From: Byssochlamys sp. IMV 00236
Lineage: Eukaryota; Ascomycota; Eurotiomycetes; Eurotiales; Thermoascaceae
Reading direction: 5' to 3'
Length of the DNA: 64,000 bases
Assembly (NCBI GenBank): GCA_001931875.2
Contig: MSJH02000137.1
Coordinates: 294,212 to 358,211, forward strand
The translations under genes and the position numbers were made by a program. The notes below the pieces were generated by a model, which had not been told where the DNA came from, did no database searches, and was given only the letters and a program-made list of their open reading frames with translations. Shown in pieces: positions 46,969-58,588 of the stretch (positions are counted from its first letter, which is position 1; each line of letters starts with the position of its first letter).

Positions 46969-47554
46969 TTGCCATCTTTTTCCTGGACTCTCGTCATGCG
47001 CCCTATTTTGAACTGCCCTGCATTGCATCCTCTTGGTCCGTTTCTGCTCTTGGAATCGGGGTTTTTTGGCTATATGTTCCCTTTTGCGTCTCGGCTATGG
47101 ACATTCTAGCATATCACGAGCATCATGTACGTATGCTTATATAGAAGTTGGAAGATCCCTTCCTGTATCTCTTATGTTCGGTCTCTTAGCACAGTTGGTT
47201 TTTGCTTTGGCTAGTTTGATAGATTCGCTCTTGCATCGATACACCGAACATGAAGATCGGATAGATCTATTCAGATATCTTGCTTGGACCTCACTTGGAT
47301 GATCAGCTATACTTGTTAGGAAATGCGGACTGAAGACTATCGCAGTACTATGATATATCCACACAGATACGATGACTCGCAAATCGCACATCCCAGACCG
47401 TGACCATTTTATTCGATGAATGAGGTACTACTATTTACAAGTTCAATGAAAGACAAACAAAACGAACAGCGCAAATGATATGCGTCAATAGATCAGTGAA
47501 CAATATAGCATAGCAAACGGAACGGAACTAGACCGCCCCGTCTATAAGAGCTCT
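46969..47554. other. Convergent 3' flank, AVT3 / MPC1
   Basis: About 590 bp between convergent stops; no gene seen. Confidence 0.55.
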
Positions 47555-48420
47555 CTATGCACCTGTTTCCGCAGCAGCCTTGCCGGCCTCGGCGCCCTTA
47601 GCGGCGAGGGCCTTTTCCCGACCACCCCAGCTGTGAAGAACACAATTTGTCAGCTTCATGTCTCTTTTTAAAACCCACATTCTGATGTGATTCCGCAAGG
47701 CTCAAAACGCGACATGCCACAAACGCTGTCACAAGAAAAGGGGGGCCGCTGGTAACATACTTCCAGTAGTTCAAATACCGGTATCCCTGCGTGACCTGCG
47801 CGCTGAAGTTGACGGCGTGACAGGCGAAGAGGAGGTAGTTCTTGGGGGTGACGGCGAGAGCGTAGCGGGCGAAAGTAGCAGAGTAGATGACCAAGGCACC
47901 TGTCATTGTTCCGGAGATGCTGGAGAGGGAATTCGAGGTTAGTTACAGACAGTTACAGACGACACCATCTGTATTATGTGCCATATTCCTTCTGGCTTTC
48001 GTTTGCATATGCAGGATACAGGTATGCATGCAGAACTAAAATCGAAGGAAGGGAGAGAGAGAGCGCGCATACATCTCAGGATCCTTCTGCGTGTCCATCA
48101 CCGCTGCGATGGGGATACCGAAGTTGGAGACAGGGCCCCAGAAATCTGTTCCATGAACAAACGGCATAGCATTAGCGATATAGCTCAATCCAACTCCTTG
48201 TTTCCGCATCTCTTTCTGTCGCAGCAATTCAAAACAACTCTCGACTCATCCAAGGCCGCAGATCAGATATCGCCCTGTTTGCGGGGAGCAAAGAGGGTAG
48301 GGATAGCTAGTTAACTAGTTATATCACCGGGGCAATTAGTCACGTACGTGTTGAGCAGACATAGTCGAGGACTTTGTTAGAGCGGATCTTCGCATTGATC
48401 GCCTTGATCGCGGCCGCCAT
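47555..48420 (-). CDS. MPC1: Mitochondrial pyruvate carrier subunit 1
   Basis: Inner-membrane carrier subunit importing pyruvate into the matrix as a heterodimer with MPC2/MPC3. Four short exons (48420-48348, 48145-48073, 47919-47761, 47630-47555) encode 126 aa, so no single ORF reveals it. The spliced protein reads HFWGPVSNFGIPIAAVMDTQ, KDPEIISGTMTGALVIYSAT, FARYALAVTPKNYLLFACH and QVTQGYRYLNYW. These are the hallmark MPC1 segments with two or three short helices. A hydrophilic Ala/Lys/Glu tail (GREKALAAKGAEAGK) closes it. The introns (202, 153 and 130 nt) total more than the coding sequence. A TGG trinucleotide repeat lies in the 5' UTR near 48468-48483. Confidence 0.94.
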
Positions 48421-49047
48421 GGTGGAAGAAGGGGTTGCGAAGAGGAGAGGAGATTGGGGAATGAGTTGGTGGTGGTGGTGGTGAAGAAGCGTTGGAAGCT
48501 GGGGAATAGTTAGATCGCGCTGGAGAATCGGCTGGCGGTTCTTTGGATCTCCCGATCGTCCCAAGTTGGTCACCGATTTTCCCCATACGGTTGGCCCGCG
48601 GACTTAACCGGGGAAAAGGTCACGTGTGTTGCGCTCCCGCATTCTGTCCAGTGGGCATATATATAATTATTAGAATTAGATATGAGATATGAGAGATTTG
48701 ATCTTATGCACCGTCACTTGATGCCTAATATGTTAATTGGATGGAGAGAAAAGATGCCGCTGGATTTATACTTGAATCCATTCTACAAGCTAACACACGC
48801 ATGAGACTTTTTGCACGCTTCTTTCTAGTATTACTTTTGAGGTCCTGACTATGCAAATATGGCGTTATTCTGCTGATTGAGCACTCCTTAACCTCCATCC
48901 GCACGCGCCGTAACGCCTGGCCTGGTAGCTCCGGTAAGTCTACCTTTTTTATGGCTGTAAATAGGGATGGTCCAGTCAAATCGTTCCGCCCATCGGTCAC
49001 GGTCTGCAAGTTTGATACATAATACGACATCCGATAAAAATTCCTTC
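48421..49047. other. Intergenic between MPC1 and SmB (both minus)
   Basis: About 630 bp; MPC1 promoter/5' UTR and SmB 3' flank. No gene seen. Confidence 0.55.
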
Positions 49048-50038
49048 TCAACGACCACCAAATCCAGGAGGGAAGCCGCGTCCTCCACCCGGGGGCTGGA
49101 AGCCAGGGGGGGGTTGGAATCCGGCAGCTGAATTGACCGTCAGTATAGGGACGTCACGATGTGGATATCGAGTATACTTACGAGGTCCTCCTGGGGCGCC
49201 GGGGGCGGCAAATCCAGGCGGGGGAGCAAAGCCAGCTAGAACTCCAAGTTAGCAAAAGCCCATAGCCTAGCATTAGAAAATCACGTAACGTACGAGGTCC
49301 TCCCGGAGGTCCTCCACGGCCGGCGAATCCTGGGGGTGGTGCTCCAGGGAACCCGCCTGGAGGAAATCCTCCAAATCCACCAGGGGGTGGGGGTCCTCCA
49401 ACACCAGCAGCTGGTCCTCCAAGTCCAACAGGCAGGCCTCGTCCCGCCGGTCTGCTGATTCCAGGTCCTGCAGCAAGAGTGGCAGCGGCGGCAGCAGTAC
49501 CACCGGGGATGCTGGTTCCCAATCGAGCCGAAGGGTCTGCAGGGGGAGGTCCATCAACCGAGCAAGAAACAACGTGCGTTCCGCGAACAATCGTCAACCC
49601 CAGAGTTCTCTTCTCTTCGGACTCGACGAGCGGGGCATTGGGGGGACCCGGGGTGGGCTTATTCGATCTCCGTTTCACGCGGCGGAACTCTTCCGTGTCT
49701 GCAAGAACGAGGTTCATGTGCTATAAGACGTTAGCGACTAACTGCCCGGACGCAAAAAGGAGAAGGAAAGAGGACAGACCTTATCAAAGGCAAGCATCTG
49801 TCCGGTCATCTGTCGGCCATCGGTCAAGGTCACCCTCATCCGGTAGTTGATCTGGTGCACCACGTTAGTTCTCGAAAAGTGTTGCGCGCAACGCGAGTAT
49901 CATCCTGGACGGGATGAAAAGAGGGACCTACGAGGTTTTGCTAGACACCGTTCGTCAGCTGGAGCTGTCAACAAAGCTCTGCATCGCGTAGGAAGGGAAA
50001 GGACTTACCATCTTGCCCTGCTTATTGGCGGCCGCCAT
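49048..50038 (-). CDS. SMB1: Small nuclear ribonucleoprotein SmB (with 9-nt microexon)
   Basis: Core spliceosomal Sm protein of the heptameric ring on U1, U2, U4 and U5 snRNAs. Six coding exons (50038-50009, 49940-49932, 49851-49780, 49720-49294, 49235-49182, 49127-49048) give 223 aa. Exon 2 is just 9 nt (CAAAACCTC), flanked by TCTAG and GTAGGT. It supplies the residues QNL in the expected Sm start NKQGKMQNLINYRMRVTLTD. Without it the frame stays open, but the Sm1 motif loses three residues. The Sm1/Sm2 motifs continue with GRQMTGQMLAFDKHMNLVLA and KRTLGLTIVRGTHVVSCSVD. The C-terminal tail is Gly/Pro-rich with repeated PPGF units, as in all SmB proteins, and its last exon ends GFPPGFGGR. The repeat-rich tail makes exon ends harder to verify, but all joins keep frame. 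Confidence 0.88.
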
Positions 50039-50347
50039 AATTCGGTCCGGTGCGCACGAATGCGACTTGAGACCAGAGATCCAAAGAATAGATTTCAGAC
50101 ACAAGGAACACGAGACTCCCTGTGGTGCAATGCGGTGCAGTCAACCCAAGAGGTTCCAGCACTTCGTCGCGGAGGTTGGAGCTTCGCCAAGGTCGGCGGC
50201 TGTTGCTAGCGCCAGCCGACGCGCCAAGGCGCTAAGGGCTTTTCGCTTCCCGACTCCACAGCACACACCACTTTCGCACACTTGAAAGAAGTTGTTGAAT
50301 CTTCGAACCATCCACCCAGTCGACCAGTGCACACCCAACCAGTCGCC
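50039..50347. other. Divergent promoter region, SmB / uL5
   Basis: About 310 bp between divergent starts. Contains CTAAGGGCTTTT near 50232, a degenerate relative of the telobox-like motif seen at eL38, plus a pyrimidine-rich CAACCAGTCGCC context right before the uL5 ATG. Confidence 0.5.
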
Positions 50348-51126
50348 ATGGTATGTCCATTTATCGCCCTTTGATGGCCCTGCAATCATCTCCAGCTTCT
50401 TCGCAAGATCTCACTTGCTTTGCTAACAATCATGTCGTTGCAGTCGGAAGGAAAGGACAAGAGCGCGAACCCCATGCGCGAGCTGCGCATCCAGAAGCTC
50501 GTGCTGAACATCTCCGTCGGCGAGTCTGGTGACAGACTCACCCGTGCTGCCAAGGTGCTCGAGCAGCTGAGCGGTCAGACTCCGGTCTACAGTAAGGACA
50601 CCGAATTCTGAATATTGGGGGGATCAATTCCGAGGGAAATCGATGGCTGACGGATACTTTTTTCTCTCGATTGCAGGCAAGGCCCGTTACACCGTCCGTA
50701 CCTTCGGTATCCGTCGTAACGAGAAGATTGCTGTCCACGTCACCGTCCGTGGCCCCAAGGCTGAGGAGATCCTCGAGCGTGGTCTCAAGGTCAAGGAGTA
50801 TGAGCTGAGGAAGCGCAACTTCTCCGAGACTGGCAACTTCGGTTTCGGTATCTCCGAGCACATCGATCTGGGTATCAAGTACGACCCCGGTATCGGTATC
50901 TACGGAATGGACTTCTACTGCTGCATGTGAGTTGAACCCGGGAAAACGACGGCAAGAATCAGGAAAGGAAAAGAATGGTCAGACTGACCGGAAATATAGG
51001 ACCCGTCCCGGTGAGCGTGTCGCTAAGCGCCGCCGCTGCAAGTCCAAGATCGGTACCAGCCACAAGATCAACCAGGCTGAGACCATCAAGTGGTTCAAGA
51101 ACCGCTTCGAGGGTATTGTCCGATAA
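50348..51126 (+). CDS. RPL11: 60S ribosomal protein uL5 (L11)
   Basis: Component of the central protuberance of the large subunit, contacting 5S rRNA. Four exons (50348-50350, 50444-50591, 50677-50926, 51000-51126) give 175 aa. The first coding exon is the ATG alone, followed directly by the donor GTATGT. The second begins [20 protein letters not shown]. Family blocks include [60 protein letters not shown] and the C-terminal [19 protein letters not shown]. Three introns of 93, 85 and 73 nt all keep frame. Shares a short divergent promoter with SmB. Confidence 0.96.
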
Positions 51127-52449
51127 ATGTCCCGCTGAGTGTGCTTATTGTTATTCCTTTTGTGGGTGGAAAGGAATTGGGCTGTTTCACGAAAAAAATA
51201 TCAGAAAAAGGACGCGGACAACAAAGACGTCTGCATCTTTCTGAATGTTTCTATCACGACATGAGGATAGGCGTGTTAGAGATATTTCAACCAACAAACA
51301 AATTCTTTTGAAACACACATTTCGCATCCAGACTTTTCAGACAATGAAGGCTTTCACAAAGGGTGATTGTTTCCGCTTAACCATTGTTGAAAAGCACTGC
51401 AAAAGCTGCAGTCGCGTACCTTTGGGTCGGTGACTGCGGCGTTCTAGCTAGCCATTGATAGGACTTTGTGTCCTTGAAGTGGCTGAGTGGATGCAGTTCC
51501 CCTCTTCGTCCTCCCTGCGGACTGGAGGTGGATGAGGCCTTTCTGATTCCTTTTACCTTCGATTCCTCGAAGTAGGCCGTGTCCGTGTCCGGTCACGCTC
51601 GTAGTTCCGCCACAATTGCGCCGTAAGCACAACTCGAAAAAGGCATCGTAGAATTTCCAGAATCAGCCGCACCGGCGTCTCAATTGGCTCGCTCGAGCTG
51701 ATCGATGTCCTCTCGCGAAGTCGAATGCCATCTCAATCGAGGGACCTACTTCATCGATACGGAACCAAGAGCGAGGCTTCCAACCAACTTTACATCCATC
51801 CAATGCTCTAAAGGGAACATCATTTCAGCAGACATTATCAGAACATCTTGCGTCTGTCGATGAGCTACCTGCACAGCAATGTCATAACTGAAAGGCCACT
51901 AAGAAACAGTCGTTTCTACCTTACAAGCACATGCGTGGAGGTTGCTAGTATCGGTATATGGACCTGTACATCTCGCCTGACGCAATCTATAATCTCTGAT
52001 ATGGGCCAGATAGCTTCCATGGAAAGTAGTAGGGCCTCTTGATGCACAATTATCTACCAGTAATGATGGGTTAGTTACTTCAAGTATCCCAGAAACACCT
52101 GGCTCCAGGAACGTGTTAACTATACAAATATCATATCCAACGACAAATGCTTAGATCTATCAATTGTTAAGATATCATATATCCTACTGAGAGATCATCG
52201 TTCAGTGTAAATAATCCAGAGATCACTACACCTACTCGAACGAAAATACAGTATTACTCATAACTTGAATGGTTCCAACCTAGTAAACAATCACTCACTG
52301 CAATTTCATCATGCAGGAATTCCAGTGGTATCAATTTATCTCGCCACTACTCTTGACTCCTGATCTCATATACAAAATATAAATATAATAATAATAATAA
52401 CAAATCCACATAAAAAAAGAAGCGGCAATCTCCTAGGTCCATCACACAA
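51127..52449. other. 1.3 kb intergenic, no gene seen
   Basis: Lies between the uL5 stop and the stop of a minus-strand small gene. Only short ORFs; AT-rich toward 52370-52430 with an ATA/ATAATA repeat. Confidence 0.5.
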
Positions 52450-52919
52450 TCAAGCTCCCCTAGTATATCCATGCCACCACTTCGAAAAGGCTCCACCTTT
52501 CGCTAACTGTTCATTGAAACTCTCTCTTCTCGCGGCAGAAGCAGCATCCGGAGAGTCTCGTTTCTGGGTCGTCAAGTTGGCGAAGAGGCCGGGAGTGCTG
52601 CTCTTGCGGCGATTGCTGGAGTTGGAGGATGTAGAAGCGTCGGAGGTCTGAAATAAATCTGTGTGAGCGTGTGGATCTATGGGGGGTTTGGTTTTTTGGA
52701 ATTGGGAAATAGGAGGAGGAGTGGACTTACTCGTCGTTGTTCGGTTCCTTCGATGGGAGCGTCTAGTTTCCAGGGTGCTGTTGTCGCAGGGCCCTTGATG
52801 CCGCCTCTGAGCCAGACATTGTGATGTTCATGGCGATCACCGGGGGCGCCGTTCCAATGGCGACGGGTGGGAGATGGTGCACTGGGTGTGATGTTCGATG
52901 TTGAGCTTGCGTCGGCCAT
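52450..52919 (-). CDS. Small conserved fungal protein, unknown function
   Basis: Two exons (52919-52731 and 52647-52450, 83-nt intron) encode 128 aa. It is hydrophilic, Ser/Arg-rich and probably disordered, without a signal peptide or membrane segment. Distinct short blocks are PSPTRRHWNGAPGDRHEHHN near the N-terminus, TAAPWKL-like TTAPWKLDAPIEGTEQRR before the intron, and in exon 2 SSTPGLFANLTTQKRDSPDA, ARRESFNEQLAKGGAFSKWW and HGYTRGA at the end. I have an impression of similar proteins in other Eurotiales but cannot name a domain. The donor GTAAGT and the TTTCAG acceptor are near-consensus and phase 0. Function unknown. Confidence 0.75.
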
Positions 52920-55033
52920 GATAGTTTGAATCCGTCGTTCACAGTGGTTCGTAACTGGAAGATGCTGCTCGATGAGGGATGTTTGACTGTTATTTTATAC
53001 TGGTCAGCATTTCAGTGTTCACGAGAATGAGCCGTCATGGNNNNNNNNNNNNNNNNNNNNNNNNNNTTTCTAGAATGGCAGAAGCAGCTTCGTAATAGCA
53101 AATCAGAGACAATGGAGATGGAGAGTATAGATATTTCAAGACAAATCGATTTATGTCCACATGATGATGAAAAAAACATTGAATATACAGGAAAGCATGT
53201 ACTCTCCATTATACAATACATTCTATCATCTGATGTCCGAACAACAGATAAGACAAGCGAGAGTAACAAGAGGACGGTGTTCCATGTTTTGCCATTCACA
53301 ACATTCCCTCTCAAGCAGAAGGGTTATCTGCTTACCTTTCCAAATGCAGCGCTCATATGGTTCGAATTCAACTACTCAGCCTACAATCACGAGGCAGCGG
53401 GACACAGTTATATAGGACCAAGAGAGAGCCACAGCCATGCTTCCAGCTAGGTAGTCTACCATATGATCCCAATCTATGCTACGAAAGTACCCCGCAAAGG
53501 TCTAGACAAGAGAGCCAGTGGTCCGATCATGGGTCGAGCCATCCGGACAATGCTGGTCTCTCAAGGCTCATCCTCGCCTCGCATCCTTCGGTGATCCATC
53601 GGACTCTGTGCCGCCCCGAAGAAAGCGAGATTACAAATGCGACTGCTGAGCTTTTTCCAATCCGGACATGACGACAGGGATCGCGTGCGCAGGACTGGCG
53701 ATTGACCCATGGGATATTATTGTTGTCATATCATATCAAGTCGCATCGACTGCGTCACCAAAGGCGATTGGAGCGTGTGAGCGCGTGGATATATCATATA
53801 GCATACCGGTAGTCGACTGCAGTCAAATTGGTGGATAAGCGTGATTGAACAGTAGTAAGTTACAGTAAAAGTAGAGTACCATAAGTTTGTTGAAGTCATT
53901 GACGTCTCAAGCATCAGAAATGCGGGGTACGTCAAGTAGTCCCGCCAACGGATGACTTCCGCGGCGCCTCTAAAGTGTGCTTTTAACATTGTAACACTCA
54001 CCCATGGATCCCGCCACTGGAAAGCCATGTCAAAACAAACGGTTGATGGTCATTGGAGAGTGGGAGCCTGGGAATATCACGGTCGTTGATTGATGCCGGT
54101 TTTCCAGTCGATTCATTTCCGCTTGCAGGTATTGCCATTGAATATCGGTCTCGATGAAGATTACTTACCGAAGCATTGAGTTTGTCGCTGGATCTGATTA
54201 CCATACACAATCATTTCCGACGGTATCCGTTCCTCTCAGCAAGGTGCCAGACAAAGATGTGGCGGATAAGTATCTAACGCGCGGAATTCTCCACCAGAAT
54301 CAGGAAGTTGAAGTTACTATTATAGTTATAGGAGTTATCACTATTCAAGAGAGAGCTGGAAAGAGTCCAGAATCGAACATGTTGATTCGAAGAAAACTAC
54401 TATTTGCCGTCGTGCTATATCACAAGAAATAACGACTACACTGTGGCTGGGAGATCTCCAATAATAATAATAATAATATCACTCAAGCTCTTATCAACTA
54501 CATTACGTAGTTATTATAAGAATCGCAGTTCAACACTCACCAGATCTCGCGACACGACCAAGAATGAGCCCACTCTCTATGGTAGGCCTGCTACTTATCA
54601 AACCGGTATTGGATTGACCTGCAAAGCGAAAATTGACCAAAGATCCATCCATCCATACATATTATCTTAACAAACCATCGAAATCCCTACTTTCCCTCCG
54701 CCAGAGATATGGGACATTTCATGATTCTCGATCCAGAATGGCGGCCAGTAAGTACGTACATGTACATGTACATTCTAGCCTGTTTTATTCTACTCTACTC
54801 TACGCACCATACGCCACTGGCATACGGACCAAGACCCACGCTGGACTATGGTATGACGTTCCCAGAACGTTTAGCCGGGTCCTCAATAAGACGAGGCTTA
54901 GCTAGTTAGTTGGTTGGTTATTCGTTATGCTCACTAGAGTAAGTCTACAGCGGTACTCCAGGACAAGGCAAATGATGGATGATTTATATATAACTTATCT
55001 TACTTACCATGTGGCAACGGATCCTTAAATTTA

Positions 55034-55064
<31 letters not shown>

Positions 55065-55147
55065 CAAACAAGAAGAACCCTCATCCCTCAACAAAGTCAT
55101 CATCATAACCCAACCCGCCCAAATTAACCATAATCAACAAACAAACC
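52920..55147. other. 2.2 kb intergenic with assembly gap
   Basis: Holds a 26-N gap (53041-53066), an ORF from the gap to 53450 with no recognisable family, and (AAT)n at about 54461-54478. An AT dinucleotide run (about 55034-55058) lies shortly before the next gene. No gene is supported. Confidence 0.5.
55034..55058. repeat. (AT)n microsatellite
   Basis: About 12 AT dinucleotides, 90 bp upstream of the small gene at 55148. Confidence 0.8.
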
Positions 55148-55509
55148 ATGTCCACAAACCCCTCCTCGATCCACGACTCGATCAAAAAAGACCCATACCC
55201 ACCAAATAGCTCTTTTCTAGATCGCTACGACCCCGATGCCCTTTCAGCCGCGCGAGATGAAGGTCTTACGCATCCTACTACGTCTGAGACGGATGAGGAG
55301 TTAGGTATATCAATCTACTTGCATATAGTCATTATAGTATAGTGGAATGAATGTACTGTGTATGAATGGAGGGCTAATGGCGAGATCTATTAGGATACGT
55401 GAATCGAGATCCAGAGCGCGATCTCAGAGGGAGTCATGAGAGTAAAGGGGGGCAGTATGCGCGGTCGGAGAAAGAGAAAGAGGAATGGGGTGATAAGAGA
55501 GGGGAGTGA
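55148..55509 (+). CDS. Small hydrophilic conserved fungal protein, unknown function
   Basis: Two exons (55148-55304, 55394-55509; 89-nt intron) encode 90 aa. It starts MSTNPSSIHDSIKKDPYPPN, then SSFLDRYDPDALSAARDEGL. After splicing it continues LGYVNRDPERDLRGSHESKG with GQYARSEKEKEEWGDKRGE to the stop. Very charged, no Cys, no membrane segment; the composition resembles stress-associated disordered proteins, but that is only a resemblance. The second exon is protein-like only in the frame that the splice selects, which supports the model. It faces the carboxylesterase gene in convergent orientation with 240 bp between stops. Confidence 0.65.
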
Positions 55510-55751
55510 GGAGGGTCGGTTTTTGTCAATTGGGTTTGAGCTTTTTTTGGTGGAATTGATGGGATGATTTGGAAGAGTGTACATAGATACTTGGATGAAG
55601 TACTCCGAGTTGGATAATGTTAGAGCATTAAGCAGTACGTAATTTCTAAAGAGGGAGAGTTTCGTTTTTTGGGCCTGCTTTAGTCGCTATTTCATGCTCT
55701 ATATGGTCTTGTATCAATCGAAACCATCGAGATATACATACATACATACAT

Positions 55752-57745
55752 CTACAACCTCCCCGAGACACGTATCGTGGCACCAAAGCCCTTCAGTTCC
55801 TCCCAAACCCTCACTCCTTCATCCCACCTCTCATCAATCCAAACATCAACTTTCCCATCCTCCCTCAACCTCCTCACCTCCTGAACCCTCCCAGGAACCG
55901 CTCCCCAGCCAATATCGCCCTCTTGTCCCTGGACGAACTTGACAAGCGGCTCAAAGACGCCCTTCCTCACGATGTGTTTTTCCCTCTCGAGCATCCGCAT
56001 GCCATTTCCCCAGAACCAGATCCACTGGTCCGCAGCATGCGTGGCGCCCCATTCGGGTGGGAAGATGCGATCCACGCACTTGAGGCGGAATTCCATACGG
56101 TAACGATAGATCAGATGGCCTGCGCCCGTGCGGGCCAGAGCGTTAATGAGACCGCGCTCCATCAGGTGGATCTGCATGTCGGCGTAGATGCGGCCGAAGG
56201 CATCGGTGTGCCAGTTCTTGCAGTCCGGTGGGAGCTTGCCGTCAGGATAGTAGAGACGGATCAGCTTATCGACGGCGGGTGGGGGGAAGTAGTCTGCCTT
56301 GAGTCGATGGGCGAGCGAGGCGAGAGTGTCGCTCTGTGGAGGCCGGTGGGTAGCGTAGAGGAAATGCTCGTCGCGGCACTCACCGATCATGAGACGGATA
56401 TTGTGCGCGATTAGTTTTTCGGCAAAGATGCCGTTGTCGATATCTTGGAAGAGAGAAGGTTGGATGAAATCGGAGTCAGTGTGAGGGCGGAATTCGTGGT
56501 AGTGTTTGATACCGTCGAGGGCATCGAGTATGGTGTCAATTGGTAGGGAGCGGAGAATAGCGATCTTATCAGCTGGGGGTAGAAGGAGCGGGATATTGAG
56601 GACAGATAGAAGTTCATCGAACTGGTCCTGCGCAAACAGGCGAGATTTGGGTTGCATGGCTGGTCCATTTGACCACATGATGGCTCTTTTAATGATAGCT
56701 TGGTCGTCCGGTTGATAGAGATCGTATGCAAGTTGATAGAAGACGGAGTATGAGCCTGCACAGAGTCAACACGATCCCTCTCAACCAAATTTAATATCAA
56801 CCCCAATATACTCACCAGCCGAGTATCCCGCAATGGTAATATTATCAGGATTGCCTCCGAAATACCCAATATTCTCTTTCGTCCACTCGAGCGCCATGCG
56901 TTGATCCCAGAAGCCCTGGTTTCCAGAGGGTTCGCCAAACATTTCCGCATCACGCTCCAGTTCCACGGACGAGAGGAAACCAAAGACGCTTACGCGGTAA
57001 GCTGGCATGACGATAACACACTTGAAGTCCGTCTCGCCCAAGAGGGCGGCAGCGGAGAAGGTATTAGGCGTTCCAAATTGAAGAAAACCACCATCTGGGA
57101 AAAACAGAAAAAGGAACATCATCAGCTCTGTAAAAGCTCATCAAGGGGATATTTAGAAAACAGCGTACGAATGAAGAAGAATACCGGCCATCCTGCAATA
57201 TGAATGATTATTAGCATTGTCTCCCCAAACAACATAGTAACAAATCTTACTTAGCCAAAAGACAAAGAAGACAGAAACATACCATCCTCCGGCCTCTCCT
57301 CGTCATCCAACGGACACCAAACATTACACTGAAACACATCCTCCCTTTCAGCCTCATTCTCCTCCAACTTCTTCCCTTCCTCCATCAGCTTCCTCTTCAG
57401 CTTCTTCCGCAACGCATGAGCCCTCCCGGGCTGCGGACACTCTCTCGTTCTACCCGTGCAATCACCGGGATTGTGCCTCGTGCCGTATACAAAGTCTGAC
57501 GGGAGAGGTCGCGCTCTCCGCCATCTCTTTGCCGGCGCGAAGGCATAGCGCACGCCACCGTAGTAATGGCAGAGAGGGATTGGGCTGGAATTCGACTTAG
57601 TCCGTGAGGAAGGAGATTGCGATGCAGATGATGATGATGATGATGACAGTGTCAAAGGCTGGCGGGAATAATAAGTAAGACCACGAACGAAGCCTCGACT
57701 CGCGAGGTCTTTGACGTGCGGTTCGGAGATGAGATCGAGGTCCAT
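55752..57745 (-). CDS. Carboxylesterase, type B (alpha/beta-hydrolase)
   Basis: Hydrolyses carboxylic esters; natural substrate unknown. Four exons (57745-57283, 57192-57169, 57094-56816, 56755-55752) give 589 aa. Exon 2 is only 24 nt (WPVFFFI), leading into the oxyanion-hole loop HGGFLQFG (His163). The nucleophile elbow is GYSAG at 252-256 (Ser254), preceded by FGGNPDNITIAGYSAG. GNQGFWDQRMALEWTKENIG is the classic type-B block. The N-terminus has YYGGVRYAFAPAKRW, and DCTGRTRECPQPG with VFQCNVWCPLDDEERPEDG supply the usual early Cys pairs. A Ser run (about 7 residues) lies near residue 35. No signal peptide, so probably cytosolic. The acid and His of the triad are in the C-terminal half; the HAADQWIWFWG segment probably contains the His. 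Confidence 0.88.
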
Positions 57746-58588
57746 CCTCTTCCTCTGTGTTGTGTTACTTATGTCGTGTCAACCCAATCCCTCACCGACC
57801 AGCAAAGCAAAACAGAGACAAAGAAAAAAGAAAACAAAACAAGTCGGTTATAATCATCACCGGACAAGTATCTAGTAAGCATGTCCCAATCAATTGAATC
57901 CGTAAGTTAGTTTTCCCCGCATGAACCGTCCAGCGAAGCTTTGGTGCCGATCGGGGCCGAGACTTTGTCCCTTTTCTGTCTAGTTGCGATCGGAAAGCTG
58001 CCTGAGGATGGATTCTATTATCTTAGGTATATTATAGTCTTGTCTTTACGGAGCCAGCTATTTGCTTTCTATAGGTGACAATAAAACTGTTTAAGGCTCT
58101 GGACATGTCAACTGGAGTCTCGTGTGTATCCTTTCTCGCCGAGATATACGTAGTTATCTATTCTTGTCTAGATCTGACATAAATATGAACCCACAGATAA
58201 CGAGAGGATACCAATGGATCTAAATAATCGATTAGCTATATTTCTTATCTGACGAGATATCGCCTCTGTTATAATTGACGTAGCAGTCGCTTCGGCATTC
58301 CTACAGCTAAGTTAGTTACAGGCACAGGTGCTTGGGTTAATCTGAAAACATGGTAACTTAGAAATAACTTGTTATATAATTCGTTAATAATTGCCATCGC
58401 TTTAGAATACACACAGAGTGCGCCGTCCGCCCTCAATCAAGGGAGGTGAGAAAGACCAGCTGCCAACCAATGACTTCTTCCAAATGGCGACAGCGTCAAC
58501 ACATCATTCATATTCATGGTATGTCTATCATATATGGAGTAGAGCACAATCGTGACAGGCTTTTTCTCCTCGCAATATACTACGAAAA
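57746..58588. other. Intergenic between esterase and PYC (both minus)
   Basis: About 840 bp; esterase promoter and PYC 3' flank. AT-rich, no gene seen. Confidence 0.5.

Noticed and set aside
53037..53450. 137-codon ORF beginning in an N gap
   Set aside because: Its start lies in undetermined bases, no family resemblance, and overlapping ORFs in other frames are similar.
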